From contig CAKZLA010000108.1 of assembly GCA_937124525.1 (NCBI GenBank), positions 1-19,125 on the forward strand: DNA of 19,125 nt. The letters are read 5' to 3'. The notes under the pieces were generated by a model that searched no databases, was not told the origin of the DNA, and saw only the letters and a program-made list of their open reading frames with translations. This document shows, piece by piece, positions 1-6,770 of the stretch (positions are counted from its first letter, which is position 1; every line of letters starts with the position of its first letter). The DNA comes from an uncultured Desulfobacterium sp. GTDB taxonomy: Bacteria > Desulfobacterota > Desulfobacteria > Desulfobacterales > Desulfobacteraceae. The position numbers were made by a program, and so were the translations under genes.

Positions 1-76
1 CCTGCTGTCCAGAGCTTCAATGATGTTGGAAAGATCGTTTATGTTTCCGGCCAATAAGTCTGGTTTTTAAACTTCT

Positions 77-994
77 CTACAACGCCTTGAATGCATAGCG
101 TTTTCTCCATAGCGTTTGTCCCTTCTCCCACAAGCTGTTCAAAAGGATAGCGCTTAAGACAATACAGCCACCAACCACGGTATACATACTGGGGACCTCG
201 TTGATGCCGAAGATGGGCAGAGAAACCCAAACCACCCCGCCCACAACCTCAACCAAAGAAAGCAAGTTCAATTCCGCCGCCGAGAAATGCTTAGCGCCAA
301 CCGAAAACAGAATTAAGCCAACCCCGACCAATGAGCCATGGACAATGCTTAGCAAAATGTTCCGACTCGACATCAGGAGAGAGCCGCTTTGACTTTGTAT
401 AATGCAGGCAGTTAAAGCCGCACATAGGATTCCGGCAAGTGCGATGTTTGCAAATTGGGGTGCTTCTTTACGAAGCCGAAGGGTGACCGAAAAAATTGCG
501 AAACCACACGCAGAGCAAAATCCAATGATAATCCCCAACACACCTCCCGCTTCCAATCCTTCAATCACCATCACGCAAATCCCAATAAGGGCAATTGTCA
601 TGGCAATCCAGGTAACTTGTCGGATTGTTTCTTTAAGAATTAAAATGCCCATAAATGCTGCAAGAAAAGGAGTGGTTGCAACCAGAAACAGCGTATTAGC
701 AGATGTCGTCAAGGTGATAGACCATATAAAACAAATAAAGGCACACACTAATCCTAAAGCGCCTATAACCCCTGATATACCGATCCTTTTAAAATCATTA
801 ACGAACCGGCTCCTCTTTTTGGCCATAAGATAGCTACATAAAATTACAGCAACCGTCAGCCCCCTGAAAAACAGATATTGCCATCGATAATTTTGTGGAT
901 CGACCATGTAGCGAACGGTCAGAGCGCCGAATGACCATAATGTGCCGGCAATCAACACGTAACAGAGTGCTTTTGAATGAGTGGTTGTTGCCAT
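77..994 (-). CDS. DMT-superfamily (EamA) inner-membrane transporter
   Basis: This 305-residue protein is almost entirely hydrophobic and has the length and two-repeat layout of EamA-type drug/metabolite exporters, with about ten membrane segments expected. The first repeat starts near residue 8 (LCYVLIAGTLWSFGAL) and carries the typical tail of its fourth helix (TLFLVATTPFLAAFMGILIL, about residues 98-117). The second repeat starts near residue 151 (GGVLGIIIGFCSACGFAIFS) and ends with the matching VEVVGGVVWVSLPIFG segment. The short C-terminal tail is basic and presumably cytoplasmic. The substrate cannot be read from the sequence. The ATG at 992-994 has only a weak purine-rich ribosome site (GGAAAAAG). 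The NERD fragment ends 34 bases upstream on the same strand, so the two were probably one transcript before that gene was broken. Codon use looks more AT-rich than the genes from 1420 onward, which suggests an accessory origin. Confidence 0.88.
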   Translation of the reverse strand: MATTTHSKALCYVLIAGTLWSFGALTVRYMVDPQNYRWQYLFFRGLTVAVILCSYLMAKKRSRFVNDFKRIGISGVIGALGLVCAFICFIWSITLTTSANTLFLVATTPFLAAFMGILILKETIRQVTWIAMTIALIGICVMVIEGLEAGGVLGIIIGFCSACGFAIFSVTLRLRKEAPQFANIALAGILCAALTACIIQSQSGSLLMSSRNILLSIVHGSLVGVGLILFSVGAKHFSAAELNLLSLVEVVGGVVWVSLPIFGINEVPSMYTVVGGCIVLSAILLNSLWEKGQTLWRKRYAFKAL

Positions 995-1028
995 AGTTCT
1001 TTTTCCATTTTGATTGTTTTATTGGCAG

Positions 1029-1400
1029 TTAAGCGGTTTTATAAGTCCGGATGTACCGTGAAATATGATAAGATGCCAGCATTATATCCTCTTTGGATAA
1101 CAAGTCCGGTTGATTCTCTAAAAAATGAGGAAACGCCTTAGGATTTAAAACCCAAACGGATGATTTCCTGCCTTTGTCAGTTGATTCAACATACCAACCT
1201 GGAAACAAAATTACAGGCTTTATTGAATATTTTTTGCCTGTTGTTTCCAGCAAAAGATTTTTCAGCCAATTTGAAGCCGCATTGACCTGGGTAATCGGCC
1301 TGGTCAGGGTTCCATATTCTTTGAGAACCAGCTTCTCACCGTCAAATTTAATTGTAGGAGTTCCACTTTCCCCAAGTGCCCCACTGCCGGACTTGACATT
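1029..1400 (-). pseudogene. 5'-truncated NERD (nuclease-related) domain protein, C-terminal fragment
   Basis: The frame is open on the minus strand from about 1400 to the stop at 1029. It encodes a typical C-terminal half of a NERD-domain protein: TPTIKFDGEKLVLKEYGTL, QVNAASNWLKNLLLETTG, KPVILFPGWYVES, VWVLNPKAFPHFLENQP and LASYHISRYIRT. The N-terminal part of the domain, with the nuclease-fold acidic/ExK residues, is missing: at about 1385-1415 the sequence passes into the antisense of pta. No credible start lies at the break. The only internal ATG (1251-1253) sits inside the domain and would give 74 residues. NERD proteins are thought to be DNA-processing enzymes, and this fragment is probably non-functional. 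It lies 34 bases upstream of the EamA gene in the same direction. Confidence 0.72.
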
Positions 1401-1418
1401 AACAGGCTTGCGGGAGTT

Positions 1419-3071
1419 GTGGAAACGGCATCGGCATCCCTTGTGAAACGAAAATGTCGCACCATCGGCACCATTGTTACCCGTACCGATGGTTCGTCGG
1501 GTTGGGAGATCATGGAACGGCTTTCAAAAAATCCCCAGTATGAGAATCAGCTGCTTTACACCATTCCCGAAGAGCCGTCTTTGAACCGTCCCACGGTGAA
1601 TGAGATTGTGGCGGCCCTGGATGCAGAAGTTCTGTGGGGAAAAGAACAGTTGACCCGGCATGTGTATCATTTTTCCATTGCCGCCATGCAGTTGAGAAAC
1701 TTTTTACCCAGAATTGAGCACGGTGCCCTGATTATCACCCCTGGAGATCGGGCCGATGTCATTGTGGCATGTCTTGCAGCCGTGTCCTCACGATCCCAGA
1801 AAAACATTGCAGGTATTGTGCTCACCGGAGGGCTTAAACCCACAGGGCCGGTGCAGGAGTTGATTGAAGGATTTCCGGGTATTTGTCCTATTTTGAGTGT
1901 CCAGGGAAATACCTTTCCCACGGCCACCCGTATCAACAATATCCATGCAGGTATTTTTCCCGAGGATAAACGAAAAATCACTCGGATTCTGGCCACCTTT
2001 GAAAAGCATGTGGACACGGAAAAACTGGCGGAAAAGGTCATTAGAACCCGCACCACCATTAAAACTCCCCAGATGTTTGAGCTGGAGCTGATCCAGAAGG
2101 CAAAGGCCTACAAACAGCATATTGTTTTGCCTGAAGGTGAGGAAGAACGGGTGCTAAGGGCTGCTGAAATTTTGCTCCGACGGGAAGTGGTGGATATCAC
2201 CCTGTTGGGCAATAAGGATAAAATCGAAAAGAAGATTAAAAATCTGGGGCTTCGAATGTTATCGGTGAACATTCTCAATCCCCCGGAATCTGAATTTTTT
2301 GATGAGTATATCCAAAGTTATTATGCCCTGCGGGAGCACAAGGGTATCACCCCGGAATACGCCCATGACATGATGACCAGCGTCAACGAATATGCCACCA
2401 TGATGGTATTTGCCGGCCATGCAGACGGCATGGTTTCCGGGGCGGCCCACAGCACGGCGGCCACCATTCGTCCGGCCCTTCAGATTTTGAGCACCCGACC
2501 GGAGTGTTCCATTGTATCCAGTGTCTTTTTCATGTGTCTGGAGGATCGGGTTCTGGTGTATGGGGATTGTGCCATCAACCCGGACCCCAATGCCGAAGAG
2601 CTGGCTGAAATTGCCATTACCTCGGCCCAGACGGCCAGAACCTTTGGCATCGAACCTGTGGTGGCCATGCTTTCTTATTCCACGGGTTTTTCAGGAAAGG
2701 GAGCGGATGTGGATAAGGTTAGAAGGGCGGCGGAAATTGCCCGTCAAAAGGCAGCCAGCATCATGCCGGACCTGAAACTTGAGGGACCCATCCAGTATGA
2801 TGCAGCTGTGGACTCCTTTGTTGCCAGAACCAAGCTTCCCCAAAGTGATGTGGCAGGTGCGGCCACGGTATTTGTTTTTCCCGATCTTAACACCGGAAAT
2901 AACACCTATAAGGCGGTTCAGAGATCTTCGGGTGCCGTGGCAGTGGGACCCCTTCTCCAGGGATTGAAGTATCCTGTGAATGATTTGAGCCGGGGGTGTA
3001 CTGTGACGGATATTGTCAATACCGTTGCCATTACGGCCATCCAGGCCCAGGGCGAAAAAGGGCTTTTGTGA
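1419..3071 (+). CDS. pta: Phosphate acetyltransferase, long form, lacking its N-terminal P-loop region
   Basis: Phosphotransacetylase converts acetyl-CoA and phosphate to acetyl phosphate and CoA in acetate metabolism. From the first possible start, a GTG at 1419, 550 residues remain, against roughly 700 in the long form (E. coli 714). The middle DRTGG-type domain is present (about 60-170: ALIITPGDRADVIVACLAA, GIVLTGGLKP). The whole catalytic PTA domain is also present (about 215-545), with IVLPEGEEERVLRAAE, MVSGAAHSTAATIRPALQ, VYGDCAINPDPNAEELAEIA, VAMLSYSTGFSGKGADV and FPDLNTGNNTYKAVQRS. The missing part is the dethiobiotin-synthetase-like P-loop domain. The frame stays open upstream into about 1392 (GLDINRLAGVV) but has no start codon there, and the 5' end abuts the NERD fragment. 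The catalytic core could still be active if translated. No ackA lies beside it. It ends just before a strong terminator. Family call very sure; status as a functional gene uncertain. Confidence 0.9.
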   Translation: METASASLVKRKCRTIGTIVTRTDGSSGWEIMERLSKNPQYENQLLYTIPEEPSLNRPTVNEIVAALDAEVLWGKEQLTRHVYHFSIAAMQLRNFLPRIEHGALIITPGDRADVIVACLAAVSSRSQKNIAGIVLTGGLKPTGPVQELIEGFPGICPILSVQGNTFPTATRINNIHAGIFPEDKRKITRILATFEKHVDTEKLAEKVIRTRTTIKTPQMFELELIQKAKAYKQHIVLPEGEEERVLRAAEILLRREVVDITLLGNKDKIEKKIKNLGLRMLSVNILNPPESEFFDEYIQSYYALREHKGITPEYAHDMMTSVNEYATMMVFAGHADGMVSGAAHSTAATIRPALQILSTRPECSIVSSVFFMCLEDRVLVYGDCAINPDPNAEELAEIAITSAQTARTFGIEPVVAMLSYSTGFSGKGADVDKVRRAAEIARQKAASIMPDLKLEGPIQYDAAVDSFVARTKLPQSDVAGAATVFVFPDLNTGNNTYKAVQRSSGAVAVGPLLQGLKYPVNDLSRGCTVTDIVNTVAITAIQAQGEKGLL

Positions 3072-3096
3072 AAAAAACAAAAATGTCATGATGCCG

Positions 3097-3130
3097 CCCC
3101 CGACGACTGATCTGACCGGAACGTCGGGGG
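3097..3130 (+). terminator. Hairpin terminator after pta
   Basis: A perfect 9-bp stem (CCCCCGACG at 3097-3105 with CGTCGGGGG at 3122-3130) and a 16-base loop start 25 bases after the pta stop. A loose T-rich stretch follows (TTCTG, later CATTTTG) and not a clean T-run, so termination strength is uncertain. Confidence 0.65.
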
Positions 3131-3284
3131 TTCTGCTGTGGGCATTTTGACAGCCTTTATTCAAAGGATGTCGCATTTTTATAAAAACGTCTCCTTATTT
3201 TTGGAAAAACAGTTTCTATCATCTGATGATTCCATGTAAGGATGCTCCGGGATCAGGGTTGCTGAAATTTTGTTCGTTGTGGAT

Positions 3285-3629
3285 TCAGTTGTTCAAAAAT
3301 TCCGAATAATTATCCCCTCGGCAATAGGTGTCTGCATAATCCCTGAACCCAACGCGATACCCCCATTTAAATCCCTTGATATATGAATTAGAACGGGTAT
3401 TTTTATCCGCTTTCAGATGGGTATTGATTCTCATTCTTATGAAGTTGGATAATTGGTGGTTATAGTCAGTGCATCTGTAATGCAGGGCATCTTGTTTGGC
3501 CAGCATTTCACCGGTATGACTACCGGAATAATAGGGATCGTTGGGTTTTGAAGGTCCCATGCTCTGACAGGAAATCGTCAGAAACAGCAGAGAAAAAAGA
3601 ATAAAGATAAGCATTTTTGAAGAATTCAT
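3285..3629 (-). CDS. Small orphan lipoprotein, function unknown
   Basis: The 114-residue product begins with a lipoprotein signal: MNSSK, then a hydrophobic run (MLIFILFSLLFLTIS), then a lipobox Cys at residue 21 (LTISC followed by QSM). The mature part is hydrophilic. It has two further cysteines (RCTDY near 53 and TYCRG near 103) that could form a disulfide in the periplasm. It also has a short aromatic/glycine periodicity, GFKWGYRVGFRDY, near 86-98, of the kind that packs against membranes or forms a small beta or helical repeat. The ATG at 3627-3629 has an AGGA ribosome site about 8 bases upstream. I do not recognise the family. The gene stands alone between the pta terminator and a tRNA. 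The residue next to Cys+1 is Gln and not Asp, so outer-membrane sorting is more likely if Lol rules apply. Confidence 0.62.
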   Translation of the reverse strand: MNSSKMLIFILFSLLFLTISCQSMGPSKPNDPYYSGSHTGEMLAKQDALHYRCTDYNHQLSNFIRMRINTHLKADKNTRSNSYIKGFKWGYRVGFRDYADTYCRGDNYSEFLNN

Positions 3630-4008
3630 GATCCATCCTGTTTGGAGGGGATTCTTAAGCGTGTTTCCCCACCTTTCGACACTCGATTTTTAGTGAAATA
3701 AGCAAAGTATCTCTGTAGTGTTAAAGTCAGCTTGGTATGGCATGTGGATCTGCCATGGCTGGAGTGTAATACCTCCGGGCAAAATATTGTATATATCAAT
3801 TTTTCATGGGATAAGGTAAATCCGAATGGGGTATAAGTCAAAGAGGATAATTTTTATTTTGGGTCGGAATCATGAGCAGGGTAGGCTGATTTGAATAAAA
3901 AAAGACGGTGAAATTCCGGTGAAGGGTATAAAAAAACCTTTTTATTTCTAATGATCATCCTGCTATGGATGCCGAAAAAATAAAAAGGTAAATATATTAT
4001 CTAAAATA
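3630..4008. other. Intergenic region between the lipoprotein and tRNA-Ala
   Basis: No convincing gene is seen. Short inverted repeats occur (GGAG/CTCC around the minus-strand GGAGGTATTACACTCC near 3764-3779, and CACT/AGTG near 3680). The tRNA terminator candidate occupies 3930-3990. The minus-strand frame 3626-3841 begins with TTG, has no ribosome site, and its composition does not look coding. Confidence 0.5.
3929..3989 (-). terminator. Hairpin terminator of tRNA-Ala
   Basis: Perfect 12-bp arms (ACCTTTTTATTT at 3936-3947 and its complement at 3978-3989) enclose an inner 5-bp hairpin (CATCC 3956-3960 / GGATG 3967-3971). Read on the minus strand, the stem is followed directly by a run of seven T (3929-3936 side), as expected for rho-independent termination. 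It starts 19 bases after the tRNA 3' end. Confidence 0.65.
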
Positions 4009-4084
4009 TGGTGGAGCTGAGGGGGATCGAACCCCTGACCTCATGACTGCCAGTCATGCGCTCTCCCATCTGAGCTACAGCCCC
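4009..4084 (-). tRNA. tRNA-Ala (anticodon GGC), CCA encoded
   Basis: The 76-base cloverleaf is complete. The acceptor GGGGCTG pairs with CAGCTCC (one G-T pair), with discriminator A and a genomically encoded CCA. The D-arm is AGCTCAGATGGGAGAGC. The anticodon arm CATGA/TCATG has a CTGGCAG loop giving anticodon GGC. The T-arm contains GGTTCGATCC. GGC reads GCC/GCU alanine codons. It is a single tRNA with its own promoter and terminator. Confidence 0.97.
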
Positions 4085-4101
4085 ACAAGAAAAACAAGAC
4101 T

Positions 4102-4130
4102 TTAATAGTTGAAATCCTCTCATCTGTCAA
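4102..4130 (-). promoter_or_regulatory. Sigma70-type promoter of tRNA-Ala
   Basis: On the minus strand TTGACA (4125-4130) is followed by a 17-base spacer and TATTAA (4102-4107). The tRNA 5' end lies 17 bases further on, so the leader would be only about ten bases. The match to the consensus is very good. Confidence 0.75.
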
Positions 4131-4225
4131 CATAAATTTTGAAATTTTGTAAAAGCTCTGTCATCCAAGTCCTGCATGACCCGGTAATGCCATCAGTTCC
4201 CAAATATTTGTCGTTCATATAAAGG

Positions 4226-4254
4226 TTGACACATGGCTGGGTATCGCGTTAAAA
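4226..4254 (+). promoter_or_regulatory. Candidate sigma70 promoter of ppiD
   Basis: TTGACA at 4226-4231, a 17-base spacer and TTAAAA at 4249-4254. Transcription would start near 4261, giving a leader of about 140 bases that contains the repeat copy at 4325-4373. The -10 box is imperfect. Confidence 0.5.
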
Positions 4255-4324
4255 AAGCAGATTTGTTAATTGTTATCTTTGTTCAAGAAAAACCACAGTG
4301 AACGCCACATTTTTTTAACCTTTG

Positions 4325-4373
4325 TTGTGGGCAAACCCAGGTGAAATACGAGGTCTGTCCGTGGCAGTTATAT
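4325..4373 (+). repeat. Intergenic repeat, copy 1 (ppiD leader)
   Basis: The copy runs TTGTGGGCAAACC ... GGTCTG ... TGGCAGTTATAT and matches 6331-6378 in the same orientation. In both copies GGGCAAACC can pair with the GGTCTGYCC arm. The change C to T in the right arm at this copy still leaves a G-T pair. It is also similar to 18495-18536 (CAAAC, AGGTGAA, GGGGT/GAGGT, CCG). Confidence 0.6.
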
Positions 4374-4400
4374 CAATTATGAATGGCATAAGGAGAGTAT

Positions 4401-6290
4401 ATGCTCAGGCTGATGCGTGAAAACACCGGGTCCTGGATTATTAAGATTATTCTTGGTCTGATTGTCCTTGTTTTTGTATTTCTGGGAATGGGGTCCATGG
4501 GATCGAAAACGGGTGGTCAGGTGGCATTGGTTAATGATACGCCCATCACAATGGATGCATTCAGACGATCCCATCAAAATGTCATTGAACAGATGCGCCA
4601 GCGGTTTGGTGAAAATCTCAACGATGATCTGCTCAAACTACTCCAGGTTAAAAAAATGGCCATGGATCGACTTATTGAGGAACGCTTAATCTCCCAGGAG
4701 GCCGATGCCCTTGAATTGACGGTTTCCAACGAAGAACTTCAGGCATCCCTGGTTGCCATCCCGGCATTTCATAAGGACGGCAAGTTTGACATTGAAACCT
4801 ATCGAAGGGTGCTGTCAAGAAATCGGCTCAGTCCTGAAACCTTTGAACCAACGCACAGGGAAACCCTTCGCCAGACCCGCATGCGGGAGCTGGTGCTGAA
4901 AAATATCAAGGTGGCGGATTTGGAAGCCCGGGCCTGGTACCGTAACAATGAAACCCAGGTAAGCATCAATTATCTATTTTCCGATCCCGATGGGTTTCAG
5001 GATCTGACCCCCACAGCGGAGCAGATTCAAGCATACTATGAGAAAAATAAAGCAAAATATCAGTCCCAACCAATGGTTAAGGTTCAATACCTGAGCTTTG
5101 GTTCCGACGATTTCAACGGCAAAGCCACCATCTCAAAGGATCAGGTGGAAGCCTATTACCTTGCCAATGAGAGTGAATTTTCTTCCCCGGCAAAGGTGGA
5201 TGCCAGCCATATTCTTTTCCGGGTGGCAGAGGATGCCGATGAAGCCGCCGTTAATGCCGCTGAAAAACAGGCCCGGGAGGTCTATGACAAGGCCGTTGCC
5301 GGTGAAGATTTTGCACAACTTGCCAAAACATACTCCCAGGACATGAGCAAGGACAATGGAGGGCATTTGGGGAGTTTTGAAAAAGACGACATGGTAAAGC
5401 CCTTTGGGGAAAAAGCCTTTTCCATGGCTGTCAATGGGATCAGTGAACCTGTGAAAACCATGTTTGGCTGGCACATCATCAAGGTCAATGGCCGAACTGA
5501 TGCCACCATCCGTTCCCTGGAAGATGCCAGTCAGGATATTGAAAAAAAGCTTGAAGCTGTTGAGATGAAAAACCTTGCCTATACTGCCGCGTCCACTGCC
5601 TTTGACGCCGTTATTGACGGTGATGATCTGGAGCAAGCAGGCTTGATTGCCGGTGTGGATGTGCTTGAAACGGGCCCCTTTGATTCAGCTGGGCCCCAGG
5701 AAATGGGGGCAAATGCCCGGGCCTTTGCCAGGCTTGCCCTTTCATTGCCCGTGGGAGAAATCAGTGATGTAGAGGAGGTGGGGGATGCCTTTTATATCAT
5801 TCTACCCATGAACAGAAACGAGCCCGAAGATCTGCCCCTTGAAACCGTTAGAAATAAGGTGCTGATGGCGGTGACCCAGAAACTTCAGGATGAAAAAGCC
5901 AAAGCAACAGCCCAGGCCTGGCTTGATGAAGCAGGAACGGATAAAAATCTTAGCGCATTGGCAGATAGAGAGTCTCTGCCCTTGAAGTCAACCGCCCTGT
6001 TTGGCAGGAAAGGGACCATTCCCGAGCTGGGGCAAAGCCCTGGGATCATTGAAGCCGCTTTCCAGCTGAAAGACAAGGCTTTTCATCCCGGGGTACTAAA
6101 GGGGCATGATGGGTATTATCTCATTGCCCTGAAGGAGAGAAAAGTGCCGGAGGAAGCCCAGGTGCAGGAAAATCTTGAAGATGTAAAAAAACAATTGCTC
6201 TCAATGAAACAAAACTCCGTCTATGCAGACTGGATTGCAGCATTGAAAAATAAGAGCCTTATAGAAATTGAGCCTGGCCTGCTGGACTAA
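4401..6290 (+). CDS. ppiD: Membrane-anchored periplasmic peptidyl-prolyl isomerase (PpiD/SurA-N type)
   Basis: At 629 residues this matches the length of PpiD (E. coli 623). A short cytosolic N-terminus (MLRLMRENTGS) precedes one membrane helix (about 12-33, IIKIILGLIVLVFVFLGMG). A SurA-like chaperone domain follows (about 40-190, with VNDTPITMDAFRRSHQNVIEQ), and then one parvulin domain at about 262-362 (DASHILFRVAED ... FAQLAKTYSQD ... GGHLGSFEKDDMVKPF ... TMFGWHIIKVNGR). The long C-terminal part resembles the second SurA-like half. PpiD helps newly exported proteins fold at the Sec exit on the periplasmic face. The ATG at 4401 has an AAGGAG ribosome site 7 bases upstream. The gene is bracketed by two direct copies of an intergenic repeat. 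It is followed by a hairpin-rich spacer and then an M16 protease on the same strand. Confidence 0.92.
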   Translation: MLRLMRENTGSWIIKIILGLIVLVFVFLGMGSMGSKTGGQVALVNDTPITMDAFRRSHQNVIEQMRQRFGENLNDDLLKLLQVKKMAMDRLIEERLISQEADALELTVSNEELQASLVAIPAFHKDGKFDIETYRRVLSRNRLSPETFEPTHRETLRQTRMRELVLKNIKVADLEARAWYRNNETQVSINYLFSDPDGFQDLTPTAEQIQAYYEKNKAKYQSQPMVKVQYLSFGSDDFNGKATISKDQVEAYYLANESEFSSPAKVDASHILFRVAEDADEAAVNAAEKQAREVYDKAVAGEDFAQLAKTYSQDMSKDNGGHLGSFEKDDMVKPFGEKAFSMAVNGISEPVKTMFGWHIIKVNGRTDATIRSLEDASQDIEKKLEAVEMKNLAYTAASTAFDAVIDGDDLEQAGLIAGVDVLETGPFDSAGPQEMGANARAFARLALSLPVGEISDVEEVGDAFYIILPMNRNEPEDLPLETVRNKVLMAVTQKLQDEKAKATAQAWLDEAGTDKNLSALADRESLPLKSTALFGRKGTIPELGQSPGIIEAAFQLKDKAFHPGVLKGHDGYYLIALKERKVPEEAQVQENLEDVKKQLLSMKQNSVYADWIAALKNKSLIEIEPGLLD

Positions 6291-6330
6291 GTTTTTTGAG
6301 TAGGTGTGCCTAATATTCTTTCATGCTTCA

Positions 6331-6378
6331 TTGTGGGCAAACCGGGTCCGGAATACGGTCTGCCCATGGCAGTTATAT
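6331..6378 (+). repeat. Intergenic repeat, copy 2 (after ppiD)
   Basis: This is the same element as 4325-4373, in the same orientation. The first 13 bases are identical, the central spacer diverges, GGTCTG is identical, and the last 12 bases (TGGCAGTTATAT) are identical. GGGCAAACC (6335-6343) and GGTCTGCCC (6357-6365) can form a stem with one mismatch. Confidence 0.6.
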
Positions 6379-6410
6379 GAAAAGGTAGCCTCCAAGTTTG
6401 CCTCAGCAGA

Positions 6411-6489
6411 GCCCCCCCGATGGGCAATAGGAACCGGCCAATTGGGCCGTCTACGGTTCCGGGCCGGGCCCATTGCCCGTCGGGGGGGC
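6411..6489. repeat. Strong 79-base inverted repeat / hairpin
   Basis: Outer arms of 18 bases, GCCCCCCCGATGGGCAAT at 6411-6428 and its complement at 6472-6489, have a single T-G wobble. Inside is a second perfect 7-bp stem (GGAACCG 6430-6436 / CGGTTCC 6454-6460) and an inner GGCC/GGCC pair. An extra GGGCCGGGCCC lies on the right side only. It may end ppiD transcription, but no T-run follows. Confidence 0.7.
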
Positions 6490-6770
6490 GGCATGATAGC
6501 CTTTTCAATATTCGTTGTGTCCGCCAGAGCATGGGTGTTATATGGAAAATCTTATTATTGAGTAGCAGGAGAATTGGTCGGGGCATTGAGCTTCGGCCAT
6601 CTTTTTTAAAAAAATGGATTTTCCATGGGAAAATAATCCGTCCATTTGCCATGCATCCATTTGATGATTATTGTGGATGAAATAATCGGGATTGAATTTG
6701 TTTATTTCTCTAAAACTTTAAAATCACATCTGCCCGTGAAGGATAATGTGTATCCACTGGAGGCGTTGTC

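Larger units (their letters stand above)
4085..4400. other. Divergent promoter region between tRNA-Ala and ppiD
   Basis: This non-coding stretch of 316 bases holds the tRNA promoter on the minus strand, a plus-strand promoter candidate for ppiD at 4226-4254, and one copy of an intergenic repeat at 4325-4373 in the ppiD leader. No open frame of note is seen. Confidence 0.6.
6291..6770. other. 480-base hairpin-rich spacer between ppiD and the M16 gene
   Basis: No gene is supported here. From left to right it holds repeat copy 2 (6331-6378), a very strong 79-base hairpin (6411-6489), and a partial copy of the repeat's right end (about 6515-6546: GTCCGCC, then GTTATATGGAAAA). Two more hairpins follow, a near-palindrome at 6597-6617 and a stem at 6616-6639 (GGATTTTCC with GGAAAATAATCC). 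A CATCCA/TGGATG pair lies at 6654-6679. A small GGATA/TATCC hairpin sits just before the M16 ribosome site. Confidence 0.6.

Noticed and set aside
1..54. A minus-strand frame from a TTG at 52-54 running off the left edge (LAGNINDLSNIIEALDSR)
   Set aside because: Its composition is plausible for the start of a protein, but only 18 codons are visible with no ribosome site, too little to call a gene.
402..833. A 143-residue plus-strand frame inside the EamA gene
   Set aside because: It is the antisense shadow of a clearly coding membrane protein and has no motif of its own.
2691..3176. A 161-residue minus-strand frame opposite the end of pta and its terminator
   Set aside because: It is antisense to the conserved catalytic domain of Pta and runs through the terminator hairpin. 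The product is not protein-like.
3626..3841. A 71-residue minus-strand frame overlapping the lipoprotein start by four bases
   Set aside because: It starts with TTG without a ribosome site, has no recognisable motif, and its composition looks non-coding.
4322..4376. A metabolite riboswitch in the ppiD leader
   Set aside because: The same sequence recurs after ppiD and in other gaps, and does not match a known aptamer core, so a dispersed repeat is the simpler reading.
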